From Bryoerythrophyllum caledonicum (lineage: Eukaryota > Streptophyta > Bryopsida > Pottiales > Pottiaceae), in contig OZ020518.1 in assembly GCA_963971425.1 (NCBI GenBank), forward strand, positions 16,558,990 through 16,622,989: 64,000 nt of DNA. Direction: 5' to 3'. The notes below the pieces were generated by a model. It ran no database searches, had not been told where the DNA came from, and saw nothing but the letters and a program-made list of their open reading frames with translations. Positions 47,357 through 57,978 of the stretch are shown here, in pieces (positions within the stretch are counted from its first letter, which is position 1; every line of letters begins with the position of its first letter). The translations under genes were made by a program, and so were the position numbers.

Positions 47357-50300
47357 TTACTGCGTAAGGTTCTCGGGAGCACGAGCCGAGGAATGTCGGT
47401 AACCTCGCGAATCTAAGAAATCGCGCAGCCTTTGAAGCCTCATTCCGAGCCCGTCTCGGTTACAAGGGAGGGAATGAGCAATCTGCAGCAGTGGATGAAG
47501 CATGCCGGCATCAATATCTGCCTCGATTCTGGACAATGTCCCATCCATACTTCGTAACCCGGCGTCCAAGTGCCGCGCCAGTATCGGTTGCCGATACGCC
47601 TTATCGAGGAGCTTCAAAATGAGTTGGTGCATGCGGTCGAAGTCATCTGACCACACACTTCCCAGTTCTCGTGTTGGCGATGTCTCGAAACATACATCTC
47701 GGTCACATGATCTTGAAGGCAACATATCGTTGGCGTCGATATCGAGAACAGGCCGTAGGATTTCCGATCTCTGGTCGTTGGAGAGCAGGAGATTGGTCAT
47801 ACCTCCTTGGACCGTGCCGCGTAGAGAGCCGAGGTATCGGGCAATCTTGCCCGAGGCGAGGTCGGGTCTCGTTAACTCGAGTACTTTAACTTGATGCTTG
47901 CAGATGTTCCCTTTCTGGGAATACACACACTCGCAGACGGCCCACTCCGTGCAGGGATTGTATACAGCGTACGCAATGTGACCTCGTTTCGAAGACCTAA
48001 CCAAAGCCGGTCCTCCAATATACATTGGCAATACGACGTTCTCGTTTGGGATAGAATTGGCTTGGATAATGGAGTTTACCATAATCTGCCTCAGCTTCTT
48101 GTTCTTCACGAACCCGTTCTGTTTACTCCAGTCGGTGTAGTCATATTTCTCAATGACATTCCCAGTGAGCTCATAGATAAGCCAGTCCATCCGTCGGCCG
48201 ATAAGCTTCCTTTTCGACTGTCGCAAGACGGATTTCATGTTCGAATGGAATGACTCTATCGCAGCTGTGGTATCCTGGCCCGCATGAGGGATCTTTCTGT
48301 CTCCCACTACCCACATATGGATTTTCGGCATCCATTCCTTGTCAAAATACTTTCAGTACTCCTTTGCATCTGGAATGCGTGCCTTTGCCTCCATATAGAC
48401 GTGTTGAACCCACTCTAACAACGTCCAGATCCTCGTAGGAGGTCCTCTCGTAGCAGGGTCATCGCAATCACTTGGTGTCTCCGACATGTACATAAGATCC
48501 CCTACAGTACGCAATGCAGCAGCTCTCGTCTCCATGTCTTTCAACTTCGCACAAGCGTTCTTTTGCCAGGCTCGACGCACGTGCCACAAGCATAGGAACA
48601 GAAACGACCGAGGCCAAACTTCCCTGCGATAAGTAAAAACACGATAACCCATCAGATAACCCGGCACGATACGAGAAAGCCGGAACGCCGATATGTCGGA
48701 TCATCCCGACCTGAACCTGACGTACAAAAGGCAAGATATGAAACCAGAGGGGGTATTCTGCGAGTCTCTATAGTTTCTTACCGGAGTGAGTTGATCTCGT
48801 TATCGGCGTCGTCGAGTACGAATGCTGTAGGTCTCCATCTTGGGTTGATTTGCTCTAGCTTCTCTTTTAGAGCGTGCATCCAAGGCACTAGATCACTTTG
48901 TTTTGATCTCGCGGTGATTATAAAGGCGACGGGCACGCCATTCCTCCAGTCGTCGAACACCATCATCGTGAATAGAGGGTACTGTAAACAATAGGAAATA
49001 TTAGTACTAGAAGATACGAATCGATGTTGCACAAGTTTGTAGATCGGATGAGTAGACACATTCAGAGCGAGTCGTAAAGGCACATACCTTCTTGTTGTTT
49101 GTAGCGAAGGTCCCGTCTATCGCAATAATGCTATCGTGCCCATAGTTGAGCATCATCCGCAGCTGAAAAGGGGTCTGAATCCCTATCACGAAGGGCACGT
49201 TGTCAGAGTTCAGGACCCCTTCTATCTTAGTCCCCGGATCCTGGTAGTAGAATACCATCTCTCGATTCTCTCGTACCCACATTCTAACACTCTCGGCATC
49301 ATTATGGTGCTTCATGTAGAGTTCTTGCGCACGGACGCCACAAATGTTCCGAATATCCTCCATGCTCAGGAAACAATCCCGAGAAGGTGTGAGCGTGCCC
49401 TCATCGCGTCCTTTGAGTACCAACCTCTGATGCTTTAGTTTAATCGATTCCATAGGAACGAGCTCGTCGTACTGCCGTAGAACCCAATCTCTAACCTCCT
49501 CCGATATGCACTTTCGGAATCTGAGTCTCCCCCTGGTGATGTTTACCTTATCGTGAACGATATTGCCCTCTCTATCAACGTGATCTTTGCAGAAGTACCC
49601 TATCTCGGCGATAGATGGTAGAAAGTAGTACCTCTTTACATAGAATCTACATTGGCAGCCCACCTTCATAGACCCTCCCTCCTTCGCGTCAGTAGCACGA
49701 GGGCCTTTCTGACCACGTCCTGAGTATATCTGTTTTCCTTTCCGATTGTATCGTCGTGCTGTGGGTGCCATATCGGGAGTGATATCGTCGATCTTGTCTC
49801 TATTGTCTTGGGGACCGTATTGACAACGCCATCTGCAACGACAGCCGAGAACTTTTTGTGATGGATACAGTGCGCAGTAGACGATATGACAGTAATCCTC
49901 GTAACAGCAATGACCATCTTACCGTTGAAGCTCGATGGGGCAGTTCCAGCGATAGTGGGTCTTATCTCCCACGTTCGTGGGGTCGAATTTATCCCGCACG
50001 AATGTGGTCTCGACGTCCTTTCGGCATGATTGCTCACCGTTCACGAAATCCATTACTCTATCCCATGGAATGTAGGCGATAAGCTTCGATTGCTTTCCCT
50101 CACCGGGGTCATGATCAGGAAGACCATGGAGGTCATCAACAGCGGACTTCGTCTCCCTCTCGGCCTCAAAATTCCACCTCAGATCTTTCCAAGTTAGCAA
50201 ACCAGGTGGAGGCTTATGTAATGCATCACGCATCCTAAGAACCTTGTGACCATGCTTCATGAGGTACCGAGCGTGCGGGCCTTCTCGGATAGCTGTATCT

Positions 50301-50464
50301 AGATCTTGCACACCCTCCTCACGCACACCAGCAGGCTTCTTTCGACCCTGCCGCCTCCATCCTCTCGCTGCCACCCCGTTATCGGCTCCACTCCGAACTG
50401 GTACCTCACTTGCATCCACACCTGGGAAGACCGGCGGCAGGAGATTCAGATCCAGGAACTCCAT
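47357..50464 (-). pseudogene. MULE transposase gene with one in-frame stop
   Basis: Four exons join in frame (minus strand): 50,464-49,923, 49,832-49,088, 48,981-48,782, 48,623-47,357, about 917 codons. Seen in order: a FAR1-like N-terminal zinc region (HYRWNCP, WRCQYG, CQCRFYVKR); the DDE core with Asp in SIIAIDGTFAT; a second acidic cluster AFVLDDADNEINS followed by FLCLWHVRRAW; Glu in TTAAIESFHSNMK; and a SWIM zinc finger (CECVYSQKGNICKH). This is a canonical Mutator transposase. The defect is a TGA at 48,355-48,353 between the second Asp and the catalytic Glu (KEY-stop-KYFDKEW). It truncates the protein unless suppressed. Otherwise the frame is clean. The start lies only 135 bp inside the right inverted repeat, which probably contains the promoter. 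Confidence 0.9.
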
Positions 50465-50598
50465 TCCCGCTGCCTATCGGTGACACTCTACTCTCCCGCG
50501 AGCACAACAAATGGCGCCGCAATGAACACGGGCTGGGGAGACGTTGCAAGCCGAGTCCAACATAAATCATCTACATCATCTCCGCTCCTCGGATTGCC

Positions 50599-50908
50599 CG
50601 GATGATACTGGCTTATCGGCGGCGGAGGGGGGTGGATGGGTCCCACCGGTACACGTGGGCGTGGATCCGTTCCTAGGCCGATAGCCGATATGGTGTTATC
50701 GGGTCTCGGGGTCTGCGCCGATAGCAGGGGCGGGCAGGCGCTTATCGGGATGGATCGGGCAGGGATCTCGGAAAGGGCGAGAGGCGCTGGAAGGAAAAGA
50801 CGCGGACAAGGGGGCGGAAAGATGCTTTTGGGGGACGGCCGCGGGAGACGGAAAGAAGACCAAAACAGGGCCTGACAGCCCGAACACGGATTGAACCTAG
50901 TGAGCGGG
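50599..50908 (-). repeat. MULE right terminal inverted repeat, 310 bp
   Basis: Inverse of 40,547-40,856 with no difference found on reading. Likely promoter for the minus-strand transposase gene and transposase-binding end. Confidence 0.95.
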
Positions 50909-50917
50909 CATACGATG

Positions 50918-51787
50918 CACTCGTATTGGAAACGTGGGCGTGCAATGAGGATCTAAGAAATGAATGTTCCAGAAGTACTCATTTTGATTGGATGGGAGTT
51001 GATCTTCAAGATAAGATGTTCGGCATCCCTTCCTCCAACTGTTCAATCAAAGGCGCTGAGGACCGTCAACGGGTTTTTCGCGTCGTCCACGATAATCATG
51101 TGTTCAGTTATTTTTCAAGGATGAATGATTTTTGTTTTCAGAGTCAGGCAGCACGACTTCTGTACCTGTCGTCACGTTCCTAGTCCACCGGGCTAGGTCA
51201 CTCTCCAGTTAAATATGGTACATTGGATCCCCTCGCCAAACTTATTGGGCTTGCCAACGCTCAAAATTGGTAGGTTCTCATTGCGCTCCTGGCTTGTTGC
51301 ATTTGAGTATAGTTGGATACTAGGTGACAGATCCAAGCCTTAGTTCTGTGCATTGGAGCTAAGGCGAGTCTCCGAAGAATGGAACGATTGACTCCACTAG
51401 CTTTGACTTGCTGTTGCATTTCCTGCTCTTTTGATGATCTTGCTAGGAAATTCAATGCTTTCTGATTGTGACTGAAGTCCGCTGATTTGGATGCATCTCT
51501 CGAAGTAGTGTCCTTCCACAGGCTTGTAACTTGGAAACAATTTTGGTCATCATATTTAGGGTCAGTGTCATTGAACTAGTATGATGTCGAATATTTTTAA
51601 CAATCGCACGGAGCTAGAATCTGAATCAGCTGGATCCGATTGCCGCTTCGGCCAGATCCAATCCAGATGGTTAGGAATTTAGGATTCTACTCCCGACTGT
51701 CATTTCCTTGGAGACTGTGCTGACGGTGATATCACATCAAATCGCAGAATTGACAGCAAGGGGGACTGGTCTCAAGGCAGTGCGACA
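50918..51787. other. Intergenic DNA, 5' flank of dirigent gene
   Basis: No recognisable gene. The last ~150 bases before 51,788 probably include the dirigent promoter and leader. Confidence 0.4.
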
Positions 51788-52444
51788 ATGGCAGCCACAG
51801 CGGTCGTGCAGCGAAGCCAATTGGCATGCGCCGCCATCAGTTCCACACGCCTGGATGTCCTCAAGATGTCATCGTTCCGCTCCTCATTTCTGGCACTTCG
51901 CAGCCAAGGATCCATCGCTGCTCTCAGATGCCCCAGGAGGAACGCAGTGGGAGTCGCAAGAAGTAGTCTCAAGGCGACTCTATCGGGCAAGCATGAGGAG
52001 AAGGTGCAGAAAACTCTGGAGTTTTACATCCACGAGATCCGCTCAGCCGACCCAGCTGACAAGACGGCAACTCTGAAGTGGGCGAGCCTTCCGAACGCCA
52101 AGCCCGGTCAGTTTGGGTCGTCATTTGTGTTTGACAACGAAGTGAGAGAGGGTTTGGGCGCGGACAGCAAGCTCCTTGCTCGCGAGAGAGGCTATGGCTT
52201 TGTCACGGACCAGAGCAGTGCGGAAGGGGTGCAGCTCGTCAGCAAGATCTCATTCACTGAGGGGGAGTTCAACGGCTCAACTATCACGTTTAGTGGTAAT
52301 TTGGCAGGTAAGAAGACGCCGTATGAGCTGATTATCCATGGTGGAACCGGATGCTTCCGTGGAGCGCGTGGCTATGTGTTGATTGAGAATGCCCCAAACG
52401 ACGGCCCTCGCTATATCTTTCAGTGGAAGGTCTTTCTTTTGTAA
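51788..52444 (+). CDS. Dirigent-family protein with plastid-like N-terminus, 218 aa
   Basis: Single-exon gene. From residue 73 it follows the dirigent barrel: KTLEFYIHEIRS, FGSSFVFDNEVREGLGADSK, ARERGYGFV, ISFTEGEFNGSTITFSG, IHGGTGCFRGARGYVLIE and a final beta strand. Dirigent proteins steer stereospecific coupling of phenoxy radicals (lignans and related phenolics) and are normally secreted. Here the first ~65 residues are rich in Ser, Ala and Arg with no clear hydrophobic signal-peptide core, which looks more like a chloroplast transit peptide. The fold is shared with plastid allene oxide cyclase, but the motifs fit dirigent better. An alternative start at Met27 would not add a signal peptide. 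Confidence 0.78.
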   Translation: MAATAVVQRSQLACAAISSTRLDVLKMSSFRSSFLALRSQGSIAALRCPRRNAVGVARSSLKATLSGKHEEKVQKTLEFYIHEIRSADPADKTATLKWASLPNAKPGQFGSSFVFDNEVREGLGADSKLLARERGYGFVTDQSSAEGVQLVSKISFTEGEFNGSTITFSGNLAGKKTPYELIIHGGTGCFRGARGYVLIENAPNDGPRYIFQWKVFLL

Positions 52445-53150
52445 GGGGGGCAATTGGCTGTGTGTTGAATATCACGCCTGCTGTTCAGGCCCAAATAGAA
52501 CAGGCAATTGGTCCACACGACTATTTTTCCCTCTGTAATTTGATACAGTAAAAGCAGACAGATCAATCATCTGTGGGATGGCTACCATGCGTAATGAAGT
52601 TTTATGGTCAGCACAGTACTTCTGTGAAGAGGCAGTTGTAGGGCAAAGCATTGCACGCTGAATATATTTCATTTACCGGTAACAATGTACTAGCCATGAA
52701 AGTCCCAAAGCGTTTGCAAATACGTGTTTGACAAATCATCACCACAGAGCAGCAGAAAATGATCAAATATACTCTTAATATTGCAGCGGTTTGTTCCATT
52801 TCGCAAACAGAAATCGGTATCCCTCATCCATACATTTTCTCCATTGCCATCGCTCTTACGTCACTTTAAATCTGAGGATGGCATTCTGAAGTACATATTT
52901 GAAAATGAATACCGGTACACAGATCACTTAGCCAGTAAGAAGCTCTTGCGATAATTCAATCAAACAACTACGGTGGTAACTTCGTCAGTGAACAGTTTGG
53001 CAGTAAACTCTCAATCTTACTTAATTATCTAATAATTAAGTTTGGCAGCGAACAGTTTGGCAGCGAACGATCCTTGGAAGGCGACAATCTGGTTTTAGAT
53101 GTACCCATTCGCGGAAGGGCAGTGTGCGGTGTTCAGAATCAAATATTGCA
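52445..53150. other. Dirigent 3' flank with short repeats
   Basis: No gene. Around 52,990-53,070 the phrase GAACAGTTTGGCAG occurs twice around an AT palindrome (CTTAATTAT, 3-base gap, ATAATTAAG). Confidence 0.4.
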
Positions 53151-53681
53151 GACTCCTTGAGTGAAGCTGGAATTGAAGTGGTGGAATCCCTGGAAGAAGC
53201 TGAGAATCAGAAGTGAAGAGCGGTATGACGACCGGAAGAGGAACCTGAGACGTTTGCTGAGGAAGATGAGCATGTCAGTCCGGTTCAAGCAGCATTGGAA
53301 GAAATATTGGCAGAGGAGGATACTGCAGAGAATGCTCATTTTAATTCCATGGAGTACGAGGCCGTCATGGTAGCGGCTAGCCAAGTTGCTGACTCCTTGT
53401 CTGAAGAAGAGGTAAATGTTTTGTCCTTCCCTCTCTTAGAACCTATGTCACCCGTGGGAGCAGCAGTGGTCACATTGTGGCCTGAATCCCTGGAAGTCAT
53501 AGAAGAGACTGTTGAGGAAGAACCTGAGATCGGATTTATGATCCAAACGGAAGAACCGAAGCAGTTTGCCCCGCCACCCGAAGCTTCGACTTTATTGGAA
53601 GAACCATTGAATACCGTGGAAGAGGAAGAGACAGAGGAAGAGCCCTGGGGAAGTTGTGCATTGGTTATGTTTTACTGCTAA
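53151..53681 (+). other. Glu-rich coding-like segment of unknown function
   Basis: Frames here are strongly acidic, with phrases such as ADSLSEEE, ESLEVIEETVEEEPEIGF and NTVEEEETEEEPWG. An upstream phrase DSLSEAGIEVVESLEEAE in another frame resembles them, suggesting internal duplication and a frame break. No domain is recognised. It precedes the MATE exon and could be an N-terminal part of that gene or a separate decayed gene. Confidence 0.3.
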
Positions 53682-53939
53682 GTTTGTTCCAAAGTTTCAA
53701 TGATTCGTTATGAACTGCAAGAATTGTGGGATGCTGATATTTTCGATGCGCATTTCTATGCAAATCGTTCGAGAATTGAATGTTGAAAGAATGAAAGTCG
53801 ATTCAATAGGTCTATAGACATACTCTTACCACAATTCTGTAACATTTTATGTGACATTAAAGTCACTTTGCACAGTTCCTGAATGCGCTAGAAAACTTCT
53901 ACAAGAGCCGTGAGATTTGATGTGATGTTTTCCATGCAG

Positions 53940-54078
53940 CCTTGCGATGATGGATTCCGGAAATCCGCTGAAGGTGTTGGTCATCGGAAGCGTTTTCAAC
54001 TTGGTTGGGGATGTCGCTCTTTGTTCATTTCTCGGTTACGGTATTGCAGGAGCATCTTGGGCAACTATTGTCGCTCAG
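53940..54078 (+). CDS. Orphan exon of a MATE transporter
   Basis: A 139-bp exon framed by an acceptor (TTTTCCATGCAG) and a donor (CAG|GTAGGT) encodes 46 residues: a polar start ([10 protein letters not shown]) and two hydrophobic helices ([32 protein letters not shown]). The [20 protein letters not shown] pattern is that of plant MATE exporters of the EDS5 type. No other MATE exon was found in the window. Either the rest lies beyond the transposon cluster to the right or this is a gene fragment. Confidence 0.6.
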
Positions 54079-54111
54079 GTAGGTCAAAAGCTCAAAAACG
54101 GTACTGACTTA

Positions 54112-54562
54112 GGGCCTCTTTACATTAGAAACGAGAAGCCTCCGGCCAAACTCCACTTGGGCCATGGCACATTCTTGAGAGGCCAATCCTTGAGAAGCCA
54201 TGGCCTTTGGGTGTGGTGTAAAGTGAGAGAAGGCCAAAAGCTCCAATGTTGAGTTTTTTCAAAATTCATCTTTAAATATATTAAATGATTGGTTGTGAGT
54301 TTTTTGGCCAATGGCCCCCCGGATTTATAGTTAGGCCCACCTCTTGAGGTAGGCCTAACTATAATTCCGGGGCCCCTCATTATTATGCACTTTTGTTGCT
54401 AAGGAGGACAAAAGTGTTGTCCATGTCATTTTCTCCTCTTTCATCCCTTGGGCTGAAAAAATCGGGTGTAAAGTGACATTCTTTGGTCTTCTCGATTTCT
54501 ACGTCTCCCATTGGCTGAAATTTCTCTCCTCGCGGCCTCTTGCCTCTAGTGTAGAGAGGCCC
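54112..54562. mobile_element. Tourist-like MITE, 451 bp, TTA target duplication
   Basis: Ends are GGGCCTCTTTACATTAGA and, inverted, GGGCCTCTCTACACTAGA, with TTA directly flanking both sides (54,109-54,111 and 54,563-54,565). Inverted GGGCC-type ends plus a 3-bp TTA duplication identify a PIF/Harbinger (Tourist) MITE. It sits 33 bases after the MATE exon donor, so probably within an intron. A long imperfect palindrome (54,313-54,377) lies inside. Confidence 0.8.
54313..54377. repeat. Imperfect ~65-bp palindrome inside MITE
   Basis: The arms around the centre CCTCTTGAGG contain TATAGTTAGGCC and its exact inverse, extended outward by GGCCCCCCGGAT and ATTCCGGGGCCCC. Capable of a long hairpin. 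Confidence 0.85.
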
Positions 54563-54801
54563 TTAGCAAGTTGCGCATCCAGTGAGAATGTCATATTGTC
54601 TCATACAATCGTTTACGGTTTCCTTCCGAGTTCCTTCAAGTCTGGATTCTGGTATGGAAATAATCTGCTTCACCTTCTTACTGGTATCATCAAATTTACG
54701 AAGAATCACAGCCGTTCAAAAGCCCTTGGGCGAAACTACACCCATGCTTGTTCCAGCTGGATGGAAGGAGACCAAGCCCCCTTCATCCCATCCGCAACTG
54801 T

Positions 54802-54823
54802 AACCCATGGTTAACCATGGGTT
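54802..54823. repeat. Perfect 22-bp palindrome
   Basis: AACCCATGGTT followed directly by its exact inverse complement AACCATGGGTT, then a TTTAGGGTTGGGTTAG stretch. Confidence 0.95.
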
Positions 54824-54962
54824 GGTTTAGGGTTGGGTTAGTCCTTCCTCTCCATGCACCCTCGTTTGTGGTTCCTGTCTATCTTCTTGCCCACTTGTCT
54901 TGGTATGTTTGAAACTAAGTTTCTTGATGTTGTTTGTAAAGGAAAAGGATTTATGTGTGAGA

Positions 54963-55690
54963 GGTAGGAGGTGCGATCTGGAATGTGGTAGGGTTTTAGG
55001 GTTTTAGGTGAGTAGTGGAGGAGATCACGCGGTTTGGAGGGCTAGAGGCGTGTGGGGGATCAAGTTCTGAAGATCCGTGCGGAGGAAGGTGGGATGACAG
55101 GCGCGCGGGGGAGGAGGGGCGAGAGGCGCACGGAGGTGCAACGGAGGGGGTCCAGAGGAGCGCACGGATGCGTGCAGAGGAGGATCAGGCGGCACGAAGT
55201 GGAGGAGGACCAACAAGTGCAGGAGGATTGCAGGCGCAGTAGACAAGAAGGCGAGGAGGATCAGGCGTAGGAGGATCTGCAGGCGCCGAGGCACAACAGG
55301 TGAGCAGGCGAGGAGGATCAGGCGAGCAGGGGTGGAGGCGGAGACCCGCAGGCGGAGTAGGGGCGTGCACTCCTTCAAGCGTGTTATCATCACGTTGCAC
55401 GCCTTCAAGCGTGTTATCATCACCACCACCGCCAGCCCCTGAGTTTTGAGTCTTTAGTGTCTAGCTACCAGCACTTTAAGGTGTGATCGATTCAAGTTCC
55501 TCGCTCTCACTTGGTTTGTTGTTTGTTGGCGATCAACCATGGCTCTATTGCCGACTCTGCTCCTCACTTCGACCCTTGCACAAGTTTCATGCTGAGCGGG
55601 TGTGCAAGTCCGTGAGCACAAGCGAAGGCGTGCAGACTGACTGGAGCAGGCGGAGTATGGACTGGAGCAGGCGGAGCAAGCAGAGTACAT
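54963..55690. repeat. GC-rich region of short direct repeats
   Basis: GGCGAGGAGGATCAGGCG-type units recur between about 55,200 and 55,330. A 30-bp tandem duplication with core CCTTCAAGCGTGTTATCATC lies at 55,366-55,425. CTGGAGCAGGCGGAG is doubled at about 55,640-55,676. No coherent gene. Confidence 0.6.
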
Positions 55691-56268
55691 GCGAAATTAA
55701 CAACATTGCCTTAGATTTTTAAGCTAGCAATACGTGTTGCTGCGTAAAGCAAGAAGTGCAATACGTATCAAAACATTGGACCGTATCATAATATGGCTCT
55801 GTTTCTGCAGCAATACGTACAGGCACATATTGCAGCATACCTTCCATTCAAGCAAAAAAGAGAAAAACCCTAAAACCTTCAAAAGTACGATCTCCTCTAA
55901 CTATGTAAGATATGGATTCAACAATGATTTTACATTTGGACACACACGACATCAAGCAAAGTGTTTAAAAGTAAGTACCTTCTCTTCTATTGAGCTTGCC
56001 ACCTTCTTGAAACAAAAGAATTTCAAATGGCATCTTGTATTCATTTGAAGACAATCATGGATTAGTGATGTGCATTCAAAATGGAATTTTTTAATCATAA
56101 GAGTGATGTGGATCGTTGACTGAGTTTACTTTGAATGGCCATGATTGATATAAAAAGTGCTCCAAACCCACGGCCCAACAGCTCTCACCCTAAATCGCCA
56201 CAACATTGGATGCTGAAGGTGGCGTCGGTCAAGAGTTGTTGACTTTGCACCATTGCAATACGTCTTGA
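55691..56268. other. Intergenic DNA before the gypsy relic
   Basis: No gene recognised. Confidence 0.4.
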
Positions 56269-57379
56269 ATGGATTACTTAACCCGGCTTCGCGAACTTGG
56301 GTTACCCACCATTCATCACATGTTCATCCACGAGAGGTACCAGTATGAGTGTAGTTTCTCCCGAGCCGTTCAAAAGGGGGTGTTGATGGGATTTGTGGTT
56401 TCCAAGGAAGGGAGAGAGCCGGACCCCGAAAAAGTGAAGGTAATAGTGGATTTATCCCTCCTAAAAACGTGAAGGAGATCCAAAAGATGTTTGGGTACAT
56501 AGGATTGTATAGGGAGGTCATCCATGACTACGCCACCAAGTCCATGCCCATTTCTAGGCTCCAGCAAAAGGAGGTTAAGTTTGAATGGACACCAAGCTGT
56601 CAGGAGGCCTTCGAGGTCTTGAAGAGGGAAATGAGCACCTACCCGGTCTTGATGCCACCAAATTGGGAGTTGCCTTTCCATATTTTTTGTGATGCATCGG
56701 CAGTAGCGGTCAGGAGTACCTTGTGCCAACCAGTAGGCCTTAACGGCAAGGATCACCCCATAGCCTTTGCTAGTTGGCAATTAAACCCCGCCGAAAAAAA
56801 CTAGACCACCACTGAACGAGAGTGCTTGGCAATGGTGTTTTTGGTCAAAAAATTCCGCCACTATTTGTTACTCAACCCCGTGGTGTTTTTCGTGGACCAC
56901 ATGACTACGTAGGCGAGGTGCACCGTAGCTCATCTAGTGGAAAGAAACACAATGTAGTGGCAACCAAATACCTCACCAAGTGGGCCGAAGCTAGGGCTGT
57001 GAGAACCAATGACGCCAATCATGCGGCCAAGTTCTTATTTGAACAAATCATTACCCGGTTTGGTTGTCCCAAGATCCTCATTTGTGATAGAGGAAAACAT
57101 TTTTTGAATGAGATGATTGAGGCCATGACCATTCGGTTCAAGATCAATCACTGTAAAACCACCCCCGTATCACCCCAAACGAATGGTCACACCAAACGGG
57201 TCAACCAAACTTTCGTGAAAATCTTGAGGAAAATCGTCGCCGATTCCAAGAGGGATTGGGACACCAAACTCCCTGCGGCGCTATGGGCTTACCAAACCAC
57301 CTTCAAGATAACCACCCACGCCACGCCCTTTTCGTTGATTTATGGCATTGAGGCCATTTTACCAATTAAGTTCGAATGA
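56269..57379 (+). pseudogene. Ty3/gypsy retrotransposon pol relic
   Basis: Remnants in order: the end of the reverse transcriptase (LMGFVVSKEGREPDPEKV), a frame change near 56,460, then the RT/RNase H connection (VKEIQKMFGYIGLYREVI, FEWTPSCQEAFEVLK) and RNase H beginning (FHIFCDASAVAV), with a stop at 56,802. Soon after 56,900 the sequence jumps to integrase (LTKWAEARAV, FGCPKILICDRGKHF, PQTNGHTKRVNQT), missing the middle. Several breaks and an internal deletion show it is dead. No long terminal repeats were recognised. Confidence 0.85.
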
Positions 57380-57667
57380 ACTCCCCTATATGAAAACCCA
57401 AAGGAAATGTCTCTCGTACCAAAGTACGTTCTCATTTGTTGTGGTAACACTCTTCATTCTACGTTTGGAGGTTGTCCATAAGGCTATAGCTTTGTTTTTT
57501 ACTATTAGATATGGTAGTTATGTTGAAGTACCTCCACAAATATATCCCAGGTGACAAAAACTTCTTGGTGGTAAAATAGCTACAGTCTCAGTAAAATATA
57601 GCGGTGGTTTATGGCTTTAAATGTAGACTCACTTGTTAGTAACCTTGTTCAGGAAATTGAGTTTAAG

Positions 57668-57838
57668 CGAGAGATGTGTTTGCCGGCGAGATTGCGAGAT
57701 TGACTGCGCTTGTGAAGAAGCTGAAGCAGCTGTGTAATCATGCGGCCACATTGGAGGACAGGGAGCAAATTAAGCCCATGGCGAGCAAGGTCAAAGGCAT
57801 GGAAGACGAGAATAAGAAACTTGAGGACAAGAAGGCGG
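57668..57838 (+). CDS. Possible coiled-coil exon of an unknown gene
   Basis: The frame encodes GEIARLTALVKKLKQLCNHA, a linker and VKGMEDENKKLEDKKA, a Lys/Glu-rich helical segment, and stops at a canonical donor (GCG|GTATGTG). A 55-base intron-like stretch ends in TTCTCAG at 57,893. Upstream and downstream partners were not found. It could be a gene fragment stranded between the gypsy relic and the LINE. Confidence 0.3.
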
Positions 57839-57978
57839 TATGTGATTTTCCACACCTTCCATGTTTCCACTAACTTTAACTGATTCTTCTCAGCAAATGA
57901 TCTCTGTAAAGTAAGCTAAACCACCTCACAAGCACCCACTAGAAAATCAGTAGAAATCACTAACCAAGAAGAAGAAGA

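Larger units (their letters stand above)
40538..50917. mobile_element. Complete Mutator-like element with 9-bp target duplications
   Basis: CATACGATG flanks the element directly at 40,538-40,546 and 50,909-50,917, the 9-bp target duplication typical of Mutator transposition. The element proper is 40,547-50,908 (10,362 bp). Terminal inverted repeats 40,547-40,856 and 50,599-50,908 are 310 bp each and read as identical. Two convergent genes fill it: a ULP1-protease gene (+) and a MULE transposase (-). Plant MULEs carrying a ULP1-like C48 protease are known (Kaonashi/KI-MULEs), so this is that architecture. Confidence 0.95.

Noticed and set aside
47357..48331. A separate 324-residue gene downstream of the MULE transposase
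   Set aside because: It is the continuation of the transposase in the same frame after the internal TGA and contains its catalytic Glu and SWIM finger.
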